DNA of 64,000 nucleotides from CAVYEM01 sp963767635 (lineage in GTDB: Bacteria > Vulcanimicrobiota > Vulcanimicrobiia > Vulcanimicrobiales > Vulcanimicrobiaceae): positions 1,984,001 through 2,048,000 of the forward strand of contig CAVYEM010000001.1 in the NCBI GenBank assembly GCA_963767635.1, read 5' to 3'. The notes under the pieces were generated by a model. It ran no database searches. It was not told where the DNA came from and saw only the letters and a list, made by a program, of their open reading frames with translations. The translations under genes and the position numbers were made by a program. Positions 26,625 through 35,483 of this stretch are shown here, one piece after another (within the stretch, counting starts at the first letter, position 1; every line of letters begins with the position of its first letter).

Positions 26625-27025
26625 TGCAGATCGATCACGTGGCGATCGTCGTGAAAAGCTTGCAACGTTCGATCGAGCTGTATACCAAGACGCTCGGCTT
26701 TCGCCAGCTGTACCGTGAAACGCTATCCGATCAAGGTGTCGAAGCCGTCGGTTTGCAGGCGGGCGATTCGGTCATCGAATTGCTGCGCCCGCTCGACGAA
26801 ACGTCGGCGATCGCGCGATACCGCGGCGAAGCGCAGACGCGTTTGCACCATACCGCCTATCGCGTGGAAAACCTCGTGAACGAACTTGCCCGCCTCAAAG
26901 CGGCCGGCGTGCAACTCATCGACGAGCGGCCGCGCAAAGGCGCGCATGGCAACCTGATTGCGTTTCTGCACCCCAAGAGCACCGAGGGCGTGCTGATCGA
27001 GCTGTGCCAGCGCGAGGCTTTCTAA
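26624..27025 (+). CDS. mce: Methylmalonyl-CoA epimerase
   Basis: A 133-residue VOC-superfamily metalloenzyme that interconverts the (S) and (R) forms of methylmalonyl-CoA, supplying the isomer used by the mutase. It begins MQIDHVAIVVKSLQRSIELY, with the first metal His in IDHVAI, a second in LHHTAYRVEN and the C-terminal Glu ligand in GVLIELCQ. The start overlaps the mutase stop (TGATG), so the two are translated together. This is the last gene of the plus-strand propionate run. Confidence 0.93.
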   Translation: MQIDHVAIVVKSLQRSIELYTKTLGFRQLYRETLSDQGVEAVGLQAGDSVIELLRPLDETSAIARYRGEAQTRLHHTAYRVENLVNELARLKAAGVQLIDERPRKGAHGNLIAFLHPKSTEGVLIELCQREAF

Positions 27026-27116
27026 GAAACGGCGAATCCGCGCTTCGCGCTCCTCGCCCCCGCCTTCGGCCCGAATATCTTGCTTTGTTGCACGTGGCCC
27101 CTTGGGCCATCGGTTA

Positions 27117-27692
27117 CTAATAGGGAACGCCGCGAGCGCGGCGCTCTTTGAGCGCTTCCATGTACCATAGAAACTCTTCAAAGAATTGCGCATTGCGTTC
27201 TGCAAAATGCGGATCCGTGGGCTCGCCCGCGTCGGTGAACGATTCTCCGACATGCGGGATCGGCAGCAGCGACGGAATCGATGGCATTCCAAGTTCTCCA
27301 AGGGTCATGCGCAGTTGCATCGCCGCCCGCACGCCGCCGAAGCGGCCGCCGGAATAGCACACGATCGCCGACGGGCGCCAAAAATACTCTTCCAAAAAGT
27401 AATCGAGCAAGTTCTTGAGCGCCGGCGGAATGCCGTGATTGTACTCGCCGCTCACGATCGCGAATCCGTCCGCGCTGCGATAGATTTGCGCCAGTTGCTC
27501 CAGCATCGCGGGCGCTCGTCCCGCGGGATAGTCGGAGTACTGTTGCTCGAGCAGCGGTAAACGGTACTCGAGCGGATCGATTAGAACGGGGCTGCAACCG
27601 CGCCGCGCCAGCTCCGTGACTATGAAACGCGCAGCTTTGATGCCGCGGCGTTCGATGCGCACGGAACCAAAAATCACCGGTACGCTCAGCAC
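27117..27692 (-). CDS. NADPH-dependent FMN reductase family protein
   Basis: A 191-residue flavodoxin-fold protein. It has VPVIFGSVRIERRGIKAARF near the N-terminus (FMN phosphate loop G-S-x-R), GFAIVSGEYNHGIPPALKN with the family's EYN/P loop, and YSGGRFGGVRAAMQLR. The GTG at 27690-27692 begins three nucleotides after the stop of the thioredoxin-reductase-like gene, forming a two-gene redox operon. It likely reduces FMN, quinones or similar acceptors with NAD(P)H. The substrate cannot be read from sequence. Confidence 0.88.
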   Translation of the reverse strand: MLSVPVIFGSVRIERRGIKAARFIVTELARRGCSPVLIDPLEYRLPLLEQQYSDYPAGRAPAMLEQLAQIYRSADGFAIVSGEYNHGIPPALKNLLDYFLEEYFWRPSAIVCYSGGRFGGVRAAMQLRMTLGELGMPSIPSLLPIPHVGESFTDAGEPTDPHFAERNAQFFEEFLWYMEALKERRARGVPY

Positions 27693-27694
27693 GG

Positions 27695-28621
27695 TTATGC
27701 GATGCTGCGCGCGGTTTCGCCGATTTCTTTTTCGAGCAAGTCTTCGTTGAGCGCCATCGCTGCACAAACGCCGCTCGCCGCGGCCAACACCACTTGATGG
27801 ACGGTCGTGACGGCATCGCCGGCGGCGTAGCATCCCGGCACGCTGGTGCGGCCGCGTTCGTCGATTTCTATTTGGCCCTCCGACTTCAAACGGCAGCCGA
27901 GTGTTTCTACCAGCGGGTAGCGCGCTCGCAGCGGCGCGCACAAAAAGGCGGCCTCGGATGCCTCGACGTCACCGTTTGCAAAGCGCACTTGCGCCAGCGA
28001 GCTGCCCTTTCCGGCAAACGCCGCTACGGGTGAAGGGCACACCGGCAGCCTGGCGGCAACGAGCCAACGGCGATCCTTCTCGGTGAGGTCGTCGGCGTCT
28101 TGAGTGCACACGACGATGTCCGCGCTCCACTGACGCAATTCTTGCGCAAGCTCCACAGCTCGGCGGCCTTTGCCGATGACCGCCAACCGCTTTCCGCGCA
28201 CTTCCCAACCGTCGCAGTACGGACATACGAACACGCTGGTACCCCAGCGGTCCCGCAAGCCCGGGATATCGGGAAGTGCGTCGTACACGCCCGTTGCAAG
28301 CAGGATGCGCCGGCATTCGAAATGCTGCCCGTGCTCGTCGTTTACAGCGAATCCGTTTTCCTGCATCTCCACGCCAACGATGCGCGTCTGCATGAACCGC
28401 ACGGACGGATATCGTGCGAGCTCTTCCCGTCCAACGGAAAGCAGCTGACTGGGCGGCATGCCGTCGCGCGAAAGGAATCCGTGCATGCGGTTCGCCACCG
28501 CATTGCGCGGCCTACCGTCATCGCAAACGAGCACGCTGCGGCACGAACGGCCCAAAATCATCGCCGCGCTCAAACCGGCGGCGCCTCCTCCTACAATGAT
28601 TGCGTCGTATCGCTCGGGCAT
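27695..28621 (-). CDS. Thioredoxin-reductase-like FAD/NAD(P) oxidoreductase
   Basis: A 308-residue protein from ATG 28619-28621 (MPERYDAIIVGGGAAGLSAA). It has the FAD-binding GGGAAGLSA motif, an ATG (LLATG) loop, the redox-active C-P-Y-C pair in VCPYCDGWEV, a second nucleotide-binding segment (LAVIGKGRRAVELA, with the family's GGGxSA replaced by GKGRRA) and the terminal CYAAGDAVTTVHQVV FAD loop. This matches the thioredoxin reductase-like and sulfide/nitroreductase-type branch. GKGRRAVELA departs from the usual NADPH site, so nucleotide preference is uncertain. It is followed directly by the FMN reductase gene. Confidence 0.88.
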   Translation of the reverse strand: MPERYDAIIVGGGAAGLSAAMILGRSCRSVLVCDDGRPRNAVANRMHGFLSRDGMPPSQLLSVGREELARYPSVRFMQTRIVGVEMQENGFAVNDEHGQHFECRRILLATGVYDALPDIPGLRDRWGTSVFVCPYCDGWEVRGKRLAVIGKGRRAVELAQELRQWSADIVVCTQDADDLTEKDRRWLVAARLPVCPSPVAAFAGKGSSLAQVRFANGDVEASEAAFLCAPLRARYPLVETLGCRLKSEGQIEIDERGRTSVPGCYAAGDAVTTVHQVVLAAASGVCAAMALNEDLLEKEIGETARSIA

Positions 28622-29562
28622 GCAGGCATGGTTACACGCGCCTGCAGAAAACGCTTTGCCCATGCCGCGCAAAAGGAAGCGCAAACGGAGACTTCAACGC
28701 TCTGCCGCTTCTGCTCGTCGCCCTGATCCTCGCCGGCGCCGTGGTCTGGGCAATCCTTCCCCGGCCGCGCGCGCACCATCCTCATCGCAGACCAGGACCG
28801 CCGCTTCCCAGCGCGCGCCCGATCGCGCAGGCATCGCCTGCGGCATTGCCGTCGCCGGCTCTCGCGCCGAAAACGCCCAGTCCCACTCCCTCGGAGATCA
28901 GCGGCAACGCACAGGTTGCGATCGTCATCGACGACTGCGGCCAATGGCCTTCCACCGAACGCGGATATTTGGCGCTTCCTATCGCGCTCACGCTCTCCGT
29001 GCTTCCGCACGTGCGTTTCACGGCTCAAATCGCGCAAGAAGCAGCGGCTTCCGGCAAGAGCATCATGCTGCACTTGCCGATGGAACCGCTCTCGCACGCC
29101 GACCCAGGCCCGGGGGAAATCACCACTGCAATGAGCGACGACGCCATCGCGCGCCAAACGCAAGACGACCTGGCGCAAGTGCCTGCGGCCGCCGGCGTCA
29201 ACAATCACGAAGGCAGCCTCGCCAGTTCGGACGCACGGGTGATGCGCGACGTCATGGCGGTGATCAAGGCACACGGATTGTTCTTTATCGATTCACGCAC
29301 GAACGCGCAGACCGTCGCCGCACGGACGGCGCGCGAGCAAGGCGTCGCGAACGCGTCGCGGGACGTATTTTTGGACAACCAAGCCGACGTCGCGTACACC
29401 GAATCCATGCTCGCGCGCACCGTGGCCATCGCCAAGCGAGACGGCTCTGCGATCGCTATCGGGCACCCCAAGCCGACGACGCTGGAAGCGCTTCGCGAGA
29501 TGTATCCCAAGATGCAGGCGCAAGGCGTACGCTTCGTTCCGGCCTCGACCTTAGTACACTAA
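28600..29562 (+). CDS. Divergent polysaccharide deacetylase (YibQ/DUF610-like)
   Basis: The chain has a membrane anchor (FNALPLLLVALILAGAVVWA) and a Pro/Ser-rich linker. A deacetylase-like barrel starts at AIVIDDCGQWPST and includes LHLPMEPLS, GVNNHEGSL, FFIDSRTNAQT and GHPKPTTLEAL. The family is exported and thought to act on cell-envelope polysaccharides, although the catalytic metal site is altered. The N-terminus is uncertain. The only in-frame ATG (28600) overlaps the divergent flavoprotein gene by 22 nt and gives an unlikely leader. An ATG at 28662 in another frame would give MPRKRKRKRRLQ, which fits a cytosolic basic tail, so a one-base indel near 28690 is suspected. Confidence 0.8.
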   Translation: MRRIARACRHGYTRLQKTLCPCRAKGSANGDFNALPLLLVALILAGAVVWAILPRPRAHHPHRRPGPPLPSARPIAQASPAALPSPALAPKTPSPTPSEISGNAQVAIVIDDCGQWPSTERGYLALPIALTLSVLPHVRFTAQIAQEAAASGKSIMLHLPMEPLSHADPGPGEITTAMSDDAIARQTQDDLAQVPAAAGVNNHEGSLASSDARVMRDVMAVIKAHGLFFIDSRTNAQTVAARTAREQGVANASRDVFLDNQADVAYTESMLARTVAIAKRDGSAIAIGHPKPTTLEALREMYPKMQAQGVRFVPASTLVH

Positions 29563-29697
29563 ACGCCGGCGCCTCCTCGGCGCGCCCGCTCGAAGGAACG
29601 CCCCCACCATCAGGGACGCGACGGCGAATGCGGGCAAGAACGAACACCATAACGCAGTGAGCTGGATGAGATATGGGTGCGACTGTTGTGAAAACAT
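29551..29697 (-). CDS. Possible small membrane protein
   Basis: Forty-eight codons from ATG 29695-29697: MFSQQSHPYLIQLTALWCSF, one long hydrophobic segment (about residues 10-34), then an Arg-rich tail (PRRRRRLVY). This topology is common for short membrane proteins, but no ribosome site at a good distance is seen (GGGGC abuts the ATG). It overlaps the end of the convergent deacetylase gene by 12 nt. It could be a chance frame. Confidence 0.3.
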   Translation of the reverse strand: MFSQQSHPYLIQLTALWCSFLPAFAVASLMVGAFLRAGAPRRRRRLVY

Positions 29698-29764
29698 GCC
29701 CCTACGGTACGGCGTCCGCGTCCGTCCCGCGTCCGAAGGCCGTCCCATAGCCGTCGGCAGCGCT

Positions 29765-31288
29765 TTAGGGCAGGTTCCGGGCTATGGCCGCGTCGATTTC
29801 CGTCTCGAAGGTGCGATCCCAAGGGAGCGTTAAACGCATCGCCGCGATGTGATACTGCGGATACAGCCGATCCAGAATCGCTTGCGCGTGATTCCATAGC
29901 GCGCTGCGGTTCAGGATTTCGATCTGCGCCGCTTGCTGCGGCAGCAGATAGGTGTGATCGGCGATGCCGGCCGCAGTGAGCGCGGCATTGAGCTGCGGGC
30001 GCACGTCATCGTGAAACGCATAGTCGTCGACGAAACGATTGAAAGTAAATGTTTTATGCGCGAGCGCATCATACGTCCCATCGCGCCGGCCCACGCCTGC
30101 GGCAACGGCCTCTGCCACTGCGGTGCCGACCGTATTTGCGTCGGTATTCCAGGAAGCGTACGCATCCAGTTTGCTCGCCGCTCCGCCGGCGAGCAGATTT
30201 CGAGCGAAACGCGCCTGGTCCGTCAGCGTGTTCTCCAAAAACGACAGATCGGCAAAAGCTACCGATTTGTTCGCTGATTCGTCACGCATGATATTGGACA
30301 GCAGCGTCGCGTCCAGCGCCGGGCCCGTTCCCGGCACGCGGACATATAACTGGATGTCGCCGGCTGCATCGTCGCGCACCCCGCCGCACAATCGGATCAG
30401 CGCGCTTATCGTCACGTCGATGGGCGCATACTCCAGCGGATCGTTGTACGAAGCGCCCTCCGGCGTCGAATAGTGCACGGAGACGCGCGGCTTCCATCCG
30501 GCTTCGCGCGCGAGGGCCTGCGCCGTCATCGCCATGCCGAGTTCGTCGGCACCCGGCTCGATTGCCACGCGTTCCGCCAGATCGCTCTGGTTAACCGCCG
30601 CCTGCAGCGCGCGAACTTCCTTCACGTGCAAACCCACGGGACCGGCATCATCCTGACCCAAGGCCAGCGTGTCGAGATATCCGCGCCGCACCAGATCGAT
30701 CGCGTGGAGATCGACGCCGAAATTTCGGGTTCGGGTCTGTAGGTACGCCTGCAGCACCGGCTCACCGATCAGCTCGCGCAGATGGGCCGCGCGCTGCCGT
30801 TCCGAGGGCAGCGGCGGATCGTGCAGGTTCGCATAGTCGGTCAGATACTGCCAAAGGGGATACGCGGCAAAAAACGAGGCCGCCGGTCCGACCGCGGGAA
30901 CGCCGGTCGGCGCCAGGCGCATAATCGTACCGAATGAGCCGATCCACGCATGCGGATGAACGGCGCGCAGTTGCAGAAATTCGTTCAAACGGAAATATGC
31001 GTCGGCGTAGGTGACGCCCGGCACGCGGGAGGCGACTAAACCGCCGTACGCAAGCATGTCGATCGAGACGACGAATGCGTGAGAACCCTTGCGGCCGGGA
31101 TCGTTGAGCCACGCAATGATATCGTCGGGTTTGCCGAACGTGAGATAGTTGCCCAGCAGCGCTCGCGGCGGTTCGACGACGCTCTGCCCGGCAATGCGTC
31201 CCAGCATTTGGGGCAGTTGCCGCGTCACGGGACGATCGTCGAGCGGAACGAGCGTGACGAGAGCAAAAAGAAGCGCCGCGACATGCAT
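29765..31288 (-). CDS. DUF4127 family exported protein
   Basis: A 507-residue protein of the DUF4127 family. The diagnostic N-terminal (V/L)PLDDRPVTRQLPQMLG follows a short hydrophobic signal (MHVAALLFALVTL), and VVSIDMLAYGGLVASR, NQSDLAERVAIEPGADELGM and VDDYAFHDDVRP come later. The family has no proven reaction, but it is often found near sugar or cell-wall genes. Here it is the last gene of the muropeptide-recycling run, 25 nt after the small membrane gene. A strong hairpin (31271-31304) covers its start codon, so its expression may be limited by read-through. Confidence 0.85.
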   Translation of the reverse strand: MHVAALLFALVTLVPLDDRPVTRQLPQMLGRIAGQSVVEPPRALLGNYLTFGKPDDIIAWLNDPGRKGSHAFVVSIDMLAYGGLVASRVPGVTYADAYFRLNEFLQLRAVHPHAWIGSFGTIMRLAPTGVPAVGPAASFFAAYPLWQYLTDYANLHDPPLPSERQRAAHLRELIGEPVLQAYLQTRTRNFGVDLHAIDLVRRGYLDTLALGQDDAGPVGLHVKEVRALQAAVNQSDLAERVAIEPGADELGMAMTAQALAREAGWKPRVSVHYSTPEGASYNDPLEYAPIDVTISALIRLCGGVRDDAAGDIQLYVRVPGTGPALDATLLSNIMRDESANKSVAFADLSFLENTLTDQARFARNLLAGGAASKLDAYASWNTDANTVGTAVAEAVAAGVGRRDGTYDALAHKTFTFNRFVDDYAFHDDVRPQLNAALTAAGIADHTYLLPQQAAQIEILNRSALWNHAQAILDRLYPQYHIAAMRLTLPWDRTFETEIDAAIARNLP

Positions 31289-31304
31289 ACCGGTCGCGGC
31301 GCTT
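31271..31304 (-). terminator. Strong hairpin with T-run between the lmo0937-like gene and DUF4127
   Basis: AAGCGCCGCGAC (31271-31282) pairs perfectly with GTCGCGGCGCTT (31293-31304), a 12-bp stem with a 10-base loop; the minus-strand transcript continues CTTTTTGC. It begins about nine bases after the stop codon of the lmo0937-like gene, as a terminator would, but it also contains the ATG of the DUF4127 gene. It may act as an attenuator or start-site block. Confidence 0.65.
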
Positions 31305-31313
31305 TTCGCGTCG

Positions 31314-31481
31314 TTAGACTGTGGCGCCTCGTCCCTTCAGAAGGTTGACGAACAGCAGCACGACGGCTATTGCGAACAGTATCCAGATCCATCCGGCCAA
31401 GAAGTGCAGGATCAGCCCGGCAATCCAGATCGCGAACAGGATGACGATGATCGTCCACAAGATCCCGGCAAGAGCAGCCAT
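31314..31481 (-). CDS. lmo0937-family small membrane protein
   Basis: A 55-residue, almost wholly hydrophobic peptide. It starts MAALAGILWTIIVILFAIWI, continues AGLILHFLAGWIWILFAIAV and ends VNLLKGRGATV, two membrane helices with the conserved G/H/W pattern of the lmo0937/DUF5670 family. A textbook ribosome site AAAGGAGG lies seven nucleotides upstream. Such peptides are stress-related in several bacteria, but their role is unproven. It follows murQ by 37 nt on the same strand, and a strong hairpin follows its stop. Confidence 0.85.
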   Translation of the reverse strand: MAALAGILWTIIVILFAIWIAGLILHFLAGWIWILFAIAVVLLFVNLLKGRGATV

Positions 31482-31486
31482 GAATT

Positions 31487-31494
31487 CCTCCTTT
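31487..31494 (-). promoter_or_regulatory. Strong Shine-Dalgarno site of the lmo0937-like gene
   Basis: AAAGGAGG on the minus strand, with the ATG after the spacer AATTC. It is one of the few near-perfect ribosome sites in the window and decides the start of this very short gene. Confidence 0.75.
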
Positions 31495-31518
31495 GCGCGC
31501 GAAGGCGCGTCATTCGGA

Positions 31519-33307
31519 TTACGATATACCCAAGGCGCGCAAGGAGTCCGCGTGTTGCTTGAGCAGGCTGCGCGCTTGCGGCGCCTTGAGGCCGCGGACG
31601 CCCATCACGGCAGCGACTTTGACGTTGCCGCCCGCAGCTTGCAAGAGTTCGTGCGCCTGCTGCTCGTTTACGGCCGTGAGTTGCATCACCAGCCGCAGCG
31701 CGCGTCCCCGCAGGCTTCGCGTTCGTCGCGACCACGTCCACCATGAGGTTGCCGTGCACTTTGCCTAGACGCACCATCGTTGCGGTCGAGATCGTGTTGA
31801 GCAGCAGTTTTTGCGAGGTTCCCGCCTTGAGGCGCGTCGAGCCGGTGAGCGGCTCGGCTCCCGTTTCCAACACGATGCCGAGATCCGCCGCGGCCACCAA
31901 GGCGCTGCCGCGGCTGTTCGCCACCCCCAGCGTCCATGCTCCAGCCGTACGCGCCGTGCGGATGGCGCCGAGCACGTACGGGGCGCCGCCGCTGGCGGAC
32001 AATCCCACGACCGCATCGCTGCGCCGAACGTGATCGGTCATCTCGCGCTCTCCGGCGGCGCAGTCGTCTTCGGCGCCTTCGATCGCCCGCGTGAGCGCGG
32101 CGGTTCCGCCGGCGATATGGGCGCACACCAGCCCCGGATCGGTTCCGAACGTCGGCGGCATTTCGGACGCGTCCAAAAATCCCAACCGACCGCTGCTGCC
32201 TGCGCCGACGTAGTGCAGGCGGCCGCCGGCGCGCATTCGGGCGGCGATTTCTTCCACGGCTTCGGCGATGGAATCGCTCACGGCAAGAACGGCGTCGAAA
32301 GCGGCACGCTGCTCCTGTGCGAGAACGCGCACGAGCTGCCCGGTGGATAACGTATCGAGGCCGCGAGTTTGGGCATTCGCGAGCTCGGTTTGAGGCAGAT
32401 CGTTCATCGCGACAGGCTGTTCGGCTTGCGCGAGCGCACCGATGTACGGCTCGACGTCGCCCTTCCAAACCGGCATGGACGGCAATTCGTGGCTGAGCCG
32501 CGTTTCGAGCAAAAACGTCAGCAGCGTGTTCTCCCGCAGCAGTCCGCCGGAAAGAACCACCGGCGCACCGCTTTGCGCAAGATTGGAGCGCTTGGCCAGC
32601 GATTTAACCATCTCTGCCAATTCGAGCGCAGCGTTTTGCAGCAGCTTGTTCGCGCTGCGGTCTCCACGATTCGCGGCCGCGATCGCAATCGGCGCAAGCC
32701 CGGCAATCATCGTGACGGCGTGGGGGTTGCCGTACACGTGGGCCAGCACGTCCATCGCGCTGCTCGCCTCCAATCGCGCCGCGATCTCCTCAACGAACGC
32801 ATCGCGAGGACCTCGCTCGTCAAACGCGCGCAGCAGCAGCCGGATCGCCCCCGATCCGATCGCAAAGCCGGAGCCTTCGTCGCCAAGCAGATAGCCGTAC
32901 CCGCCCGCGCGATACGCAATGCCGGCGCGTTCGGCGTATGCGACGGAGCCCGTTCCGGCGATCACGACCAAGCCGTCACCGGCGGGAACTGCCGCGCGCA
33001 GCGCGATGCAGGCATCGTCACGCACGCCGACGCGCGCGCCGGAGAAGCGCGATTGGAGTATTCCTTCGATAGAACGTGCGGTCTCTTCGCGTCCCGCGCC
33101 GGCTGCGCCCACGAAGATCGCCTCCGGCACCGCGCCGTCGAGCGCGCCCAAGATCGTGTCGGCAATCGTGCCGGCCGCGGCTTCGACGCCGCGAGTACTG
33201 GCATTGGCCGCCATGCCTTCGCGCGTGCGAACGAGCCGGCCATCTTGTGCGAGCGCGGCGATCGTGGACGTTCCGCCCGCATCGACGCCGACGACTACGC
33301 GCGACAT
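31519..33307 (-). CDS. murQ: MurK-like sugar kinase fused to MurNAc-6-phosphate etherase MurQ, with a 3' frameshift
   Basis: The N-terminal half (residues ~1-300) is a BadF/BadG-type kinase: GVDAGGTSTIAALA (ATP phosphate loop), VVIAGTGSVAY, GDEGSGFAIGSGAIR and VVLSGGLLREN. This is the family of N-acetylmuramate/GlcNAc kinase MurK. The second half is MurQ: TRGLDTLSTGQLV, LHYVGAGSSGRLGFLDASEM with the catalytic Glu, IEGAEDD and LKAGTSQKLLLNTISTATMV. Near 31708-31715 one surplus base moves the frame. The MurQ C-terminus (LRLVMQLTAVNEQQAHELLQ, then GVRGLKAPQARSLL) continues in another frame to a stop at 31519, whereas the uninterrupted frame ends at 31412 with an unlikely tail. The overlap with anmK is 13 nt. 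MurQ removes D-lactate from MurNAc-6-P to give GlcNAc-6-P. Confidence 0.85.
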
Positions 33308-34443
33308 TCTTGCTCCATTTTCGTCAGCAGGGCCGACAGATCGTACGGTGCGATCGCGCCCAGGACGACCGGATGCCTTGCGCCGGTAACGCGCGCAACG
33401 TTTGCAGGCCGCGCACGCAGCGTTTCGTAACCGAGCAGCGCGAACGCCATCGCCTCTTTCGCGTCCGCGGGGATGTTCATCGCGTTTGATGTTTGAACGG
33501 TAAAGTCTGCGAGTCGCCGGGCGAGATCCCTGAGGATGGCTGCATTATGCGCTCCTCCGCCGCTGACGACGACGCGTGCGCCGGGCGGCGAGGTGGAACG
33601 AACGCCGTCCGCGATTGACGCGGCCGTAAGCGCCGTCAGCGTTGCGGCACCGTCCTCCAGCGAGAGTTCGTCAAGTGCGTCGCCGTGCGCACGCAAGAAC
33701 TGCGCGCCGAAGCGTTCGCGCCCCGTCGTTTTCGGCGGCATCAGCGCAAAGTACGGATCCGCGAGCATCGCGCGCAGCGCCGGATCGTCAATCCGGCCCT
33801 GCAGCGCCAGTTCGCCGTCGCGATCGTAGGTCAGACCGCCGTTCGAACGAAAGCGCACGAACGCGTCGATCAGCATGTTGCCCGGACCGCTGTCGAAGGC
33901 GATGACGTCTTCGGGACGCGCATCGGGAGCGATCGCCGTTATGTTCGCAATGCCGCCGATGTTGACAGCGACCCGGTGCTCGTTTGCATCTCGCAGCAGC
34001 AGCGCATCGACGTAGGGAACCAGCGGCGCGCCATGTCCGCCCGCCGCGCAGTCCGCGCTGCGAAAATCGTAGCACACGCTGGCGCGCATGCGTTCGCGAA
34101 TGGCAAATGCATCGCCGAGCTGGAGCGTGACGTGGGCGTCGCCGTCATGCCAAAGCGTTTGACCGTGCGAAGCAACGTAATCGACGCGAGAGTCTCCTGC
34201 GGCGGCCGCCGCGGCGCCTGCAAACGCGTCACCAAGCATGCGGTGCGCGTGCGCCGCACCTTCGACGGTACCGGCATTGGGCGGCAGCGACGAGCGCAGC
34301 CGGTCGGCGAGATCGCGTTCGAATGCCACGGTCGTAAAGTTGAGCAGCTCGACGCGATACGCCGGGCCGTCAGGCTGAATGTGAACGAGGGCGGCATCGA
34401 TGCCGTCCAGCGAGGTTCCACTCATCAGCCCGACCGCCAGCAC
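33295..34443 (-). CDS. anmK: Anhydro-N-acetylmuramic acid kinase
   Basis: A 382-residue kinase that both opens the 1,6-anhydro bond and phosphorylates anhydroMurNAc to MurNAc-6-phosphate, the substrate of MurQ. Family blocks are VGLMSGTSLDGIDAALVHI at the N-terminus, DYVASHGQTLWH, HRVAVNIGGIANITAI, AFDSGPGNMLID and VVVSGGGAHN. The GTG start at 34441-34443 follows the serine hydrolase stop by two nucleotides. The end overlaps the MurK-MurQ gene by 13 nt, so this is a translationally linked recycling operon. Confidence 0.96.
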   Translation of the reverse strand: MLAVGLMSGTSLDGIDAALVHIQPDGPAYRVELLNFTTVAFERDLADRLRSSLPPNAGTVEGAAHAHRMLGDAFAGAAAAAAGDSRVDYVASHGQTLWHDGDAHVTLQLGDAFAIRERMRASVCYDFRSADCAAGGHGAPLVPYVDALLLRDANEHRVAVNIGGIANITAIAPDARPEDVIAFDSGPGNMLIDAFVRFRSNGGLTYDRDGELALQGRIDDPALRAMLADPYFALMPPKTTGRERFGAQFLRAHGDALDELSLEDGAATLTALTAASIADGVRSTSPPGARVVVSGGGAHNAAILRDLARRLADFTVQTSNAMNIPADAKEAMAFALLGYETLRARPANVARVTGARHPVVLGAIAPYDLSALLTKMEQECRA

Positions 34444-34445
34444 AC

Positions 34446-35483
34446 CTATTCCTCAAGGTCTTCAACGAGCGCTTCGTAGAATGCCGTCCGCAGTTCGCGC
34501 GTATCCGAACGACCAAAATAGACGCTGTTCGTGAGCAAAACACCGCTGCAGTCGCGCCGTGGATCCGCCCACACGCACGTTCCGACGAATCCGGTATGCC
34601 CGAACGAGTCCATCGAGAAGTGCGCGCCGCAAGAATTTTCATCACTGGTTTTGAGCGCCCAGCCCAACCCTCGGCGCAGCACGGGATCCGCGCCCTGCTC
34701 GTTTACCGCGGCCCGGATCAGATCGATCTGAATCTCTCCGGATGCGCGTTGGCAGAGCGGCGCCAAATATTGCTCCGCAAGCCGCGCGACGTCCTTAGCG
34801 GTGCCGAAGAGGCCGGCGTGGCCGGCAACGCCGCCCATGAGATACGCCTTCTCGTCGTGCACGACGCCTTGCACGCGGCCGCGCCAGCCGTCGTCTTCCG
34901 TAGCGGGAACAGATCGCCGTACGTTTGATGCCGGCAAATACTGCGGCGACGAGTCCAGCTCGCGCATCAACGCGCGGAGGGAACGGCCATACACGCGTTC
35001 GAGCAATTCACCAAGCGCGATGAACCCCAGATCGCTGTAGATGACGCGCTCTCCCGGATCTGCCGTGAGATCGCGCTCCAGTGCGTACTGCACGACATTG
35101 TGTCCCAACAGTTCGCGATAATCCGCGCCGGAGTTCATTCCCGACGTGTGCGCGAGCAGCATGCGCAGCGTGATGCGCTCGCGGACCGTGTTCTTCCACT
35201 CGTCAAACCATTCGGTCAGCGGATCGTCAAGGGTAAGCCGGCACTGTTGGATCGCCGCGAGCGCAAGCGTTGCGACGAAGAGTTTGGTGAGCGAAGCCAA
35301 ATCGAACAGCGTATCGACGTACACCGGTCGCCCCAAGTCGTCCGCGCGGGTCGTGCCGTAGGCGCGTTCGAATCGCAGACCACCACGCTGTTCGATCCGC
35401 GCGACCGCGCCGGTGAAGCGTTCGCCCACCGCACCCGAAAGCACCCGCTGCACGCGTTCGAAACGCGGCTTTACCGCAAGCAT
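34446..35483 (-). CDS. Serine hydrolase of the beta-lactamase/class C PBP family
   Basis: A 345-residue protein with the three active-site motifs of the family: S64-L-T-K67 in FDLASLTKLFV, Y149-S-D in RVIYSDLGF and a late H-T-G in FGHTGFVGT. Such enzymes are DD-peptidases, esterases or beta-lactamase relatives. No signal peptide is evident, so a cytosolic or leaderless role is implied. Lying between nagZ and anmK, it could trim muropeptides or act on recycled cell-wall material, as with other wall-recycling hydrolases. The start ATG directly follows the nagZ stop (TAGATG). Confidence 0.85.
   Translation of the reverse strand: MLAVKPRFERVQRVLSGAVGERFTGAVARIEQRGGLRFERAYGTTRADDLGRPVYVDTLFDLASLTKLFVATLALAAIQQCRLTLDDPLTEWFDEWKNTVRERITLRMLLAHTSGMNSGADYRELLGHNVVQYALERDLTADPGERVIYSDLGFIALGELLERVYGRSLRALMRELDSSPQYLPASNVRRSVPATEDDGWRGRVQGVVHDEKAYLMGGVAGHAGLFGTAKDVARLAEQYLAPLCQRASGEIQIDLIRAAVNEQGADPVLRRGLGWALKTSDENSCGAHFSMDSFGHTGFVGTCVWADPRRDCSGVLLTNSVYFGRSDTRELRTAFYEALVEDLEE

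Noticed and set aside
27026..27116. Hairpin TGGCCC-CTT-GGGCCA between the convergent epimerase and FMN reductase genes.
   Set aside because: Six-base stem without T-run; may be coincidental.
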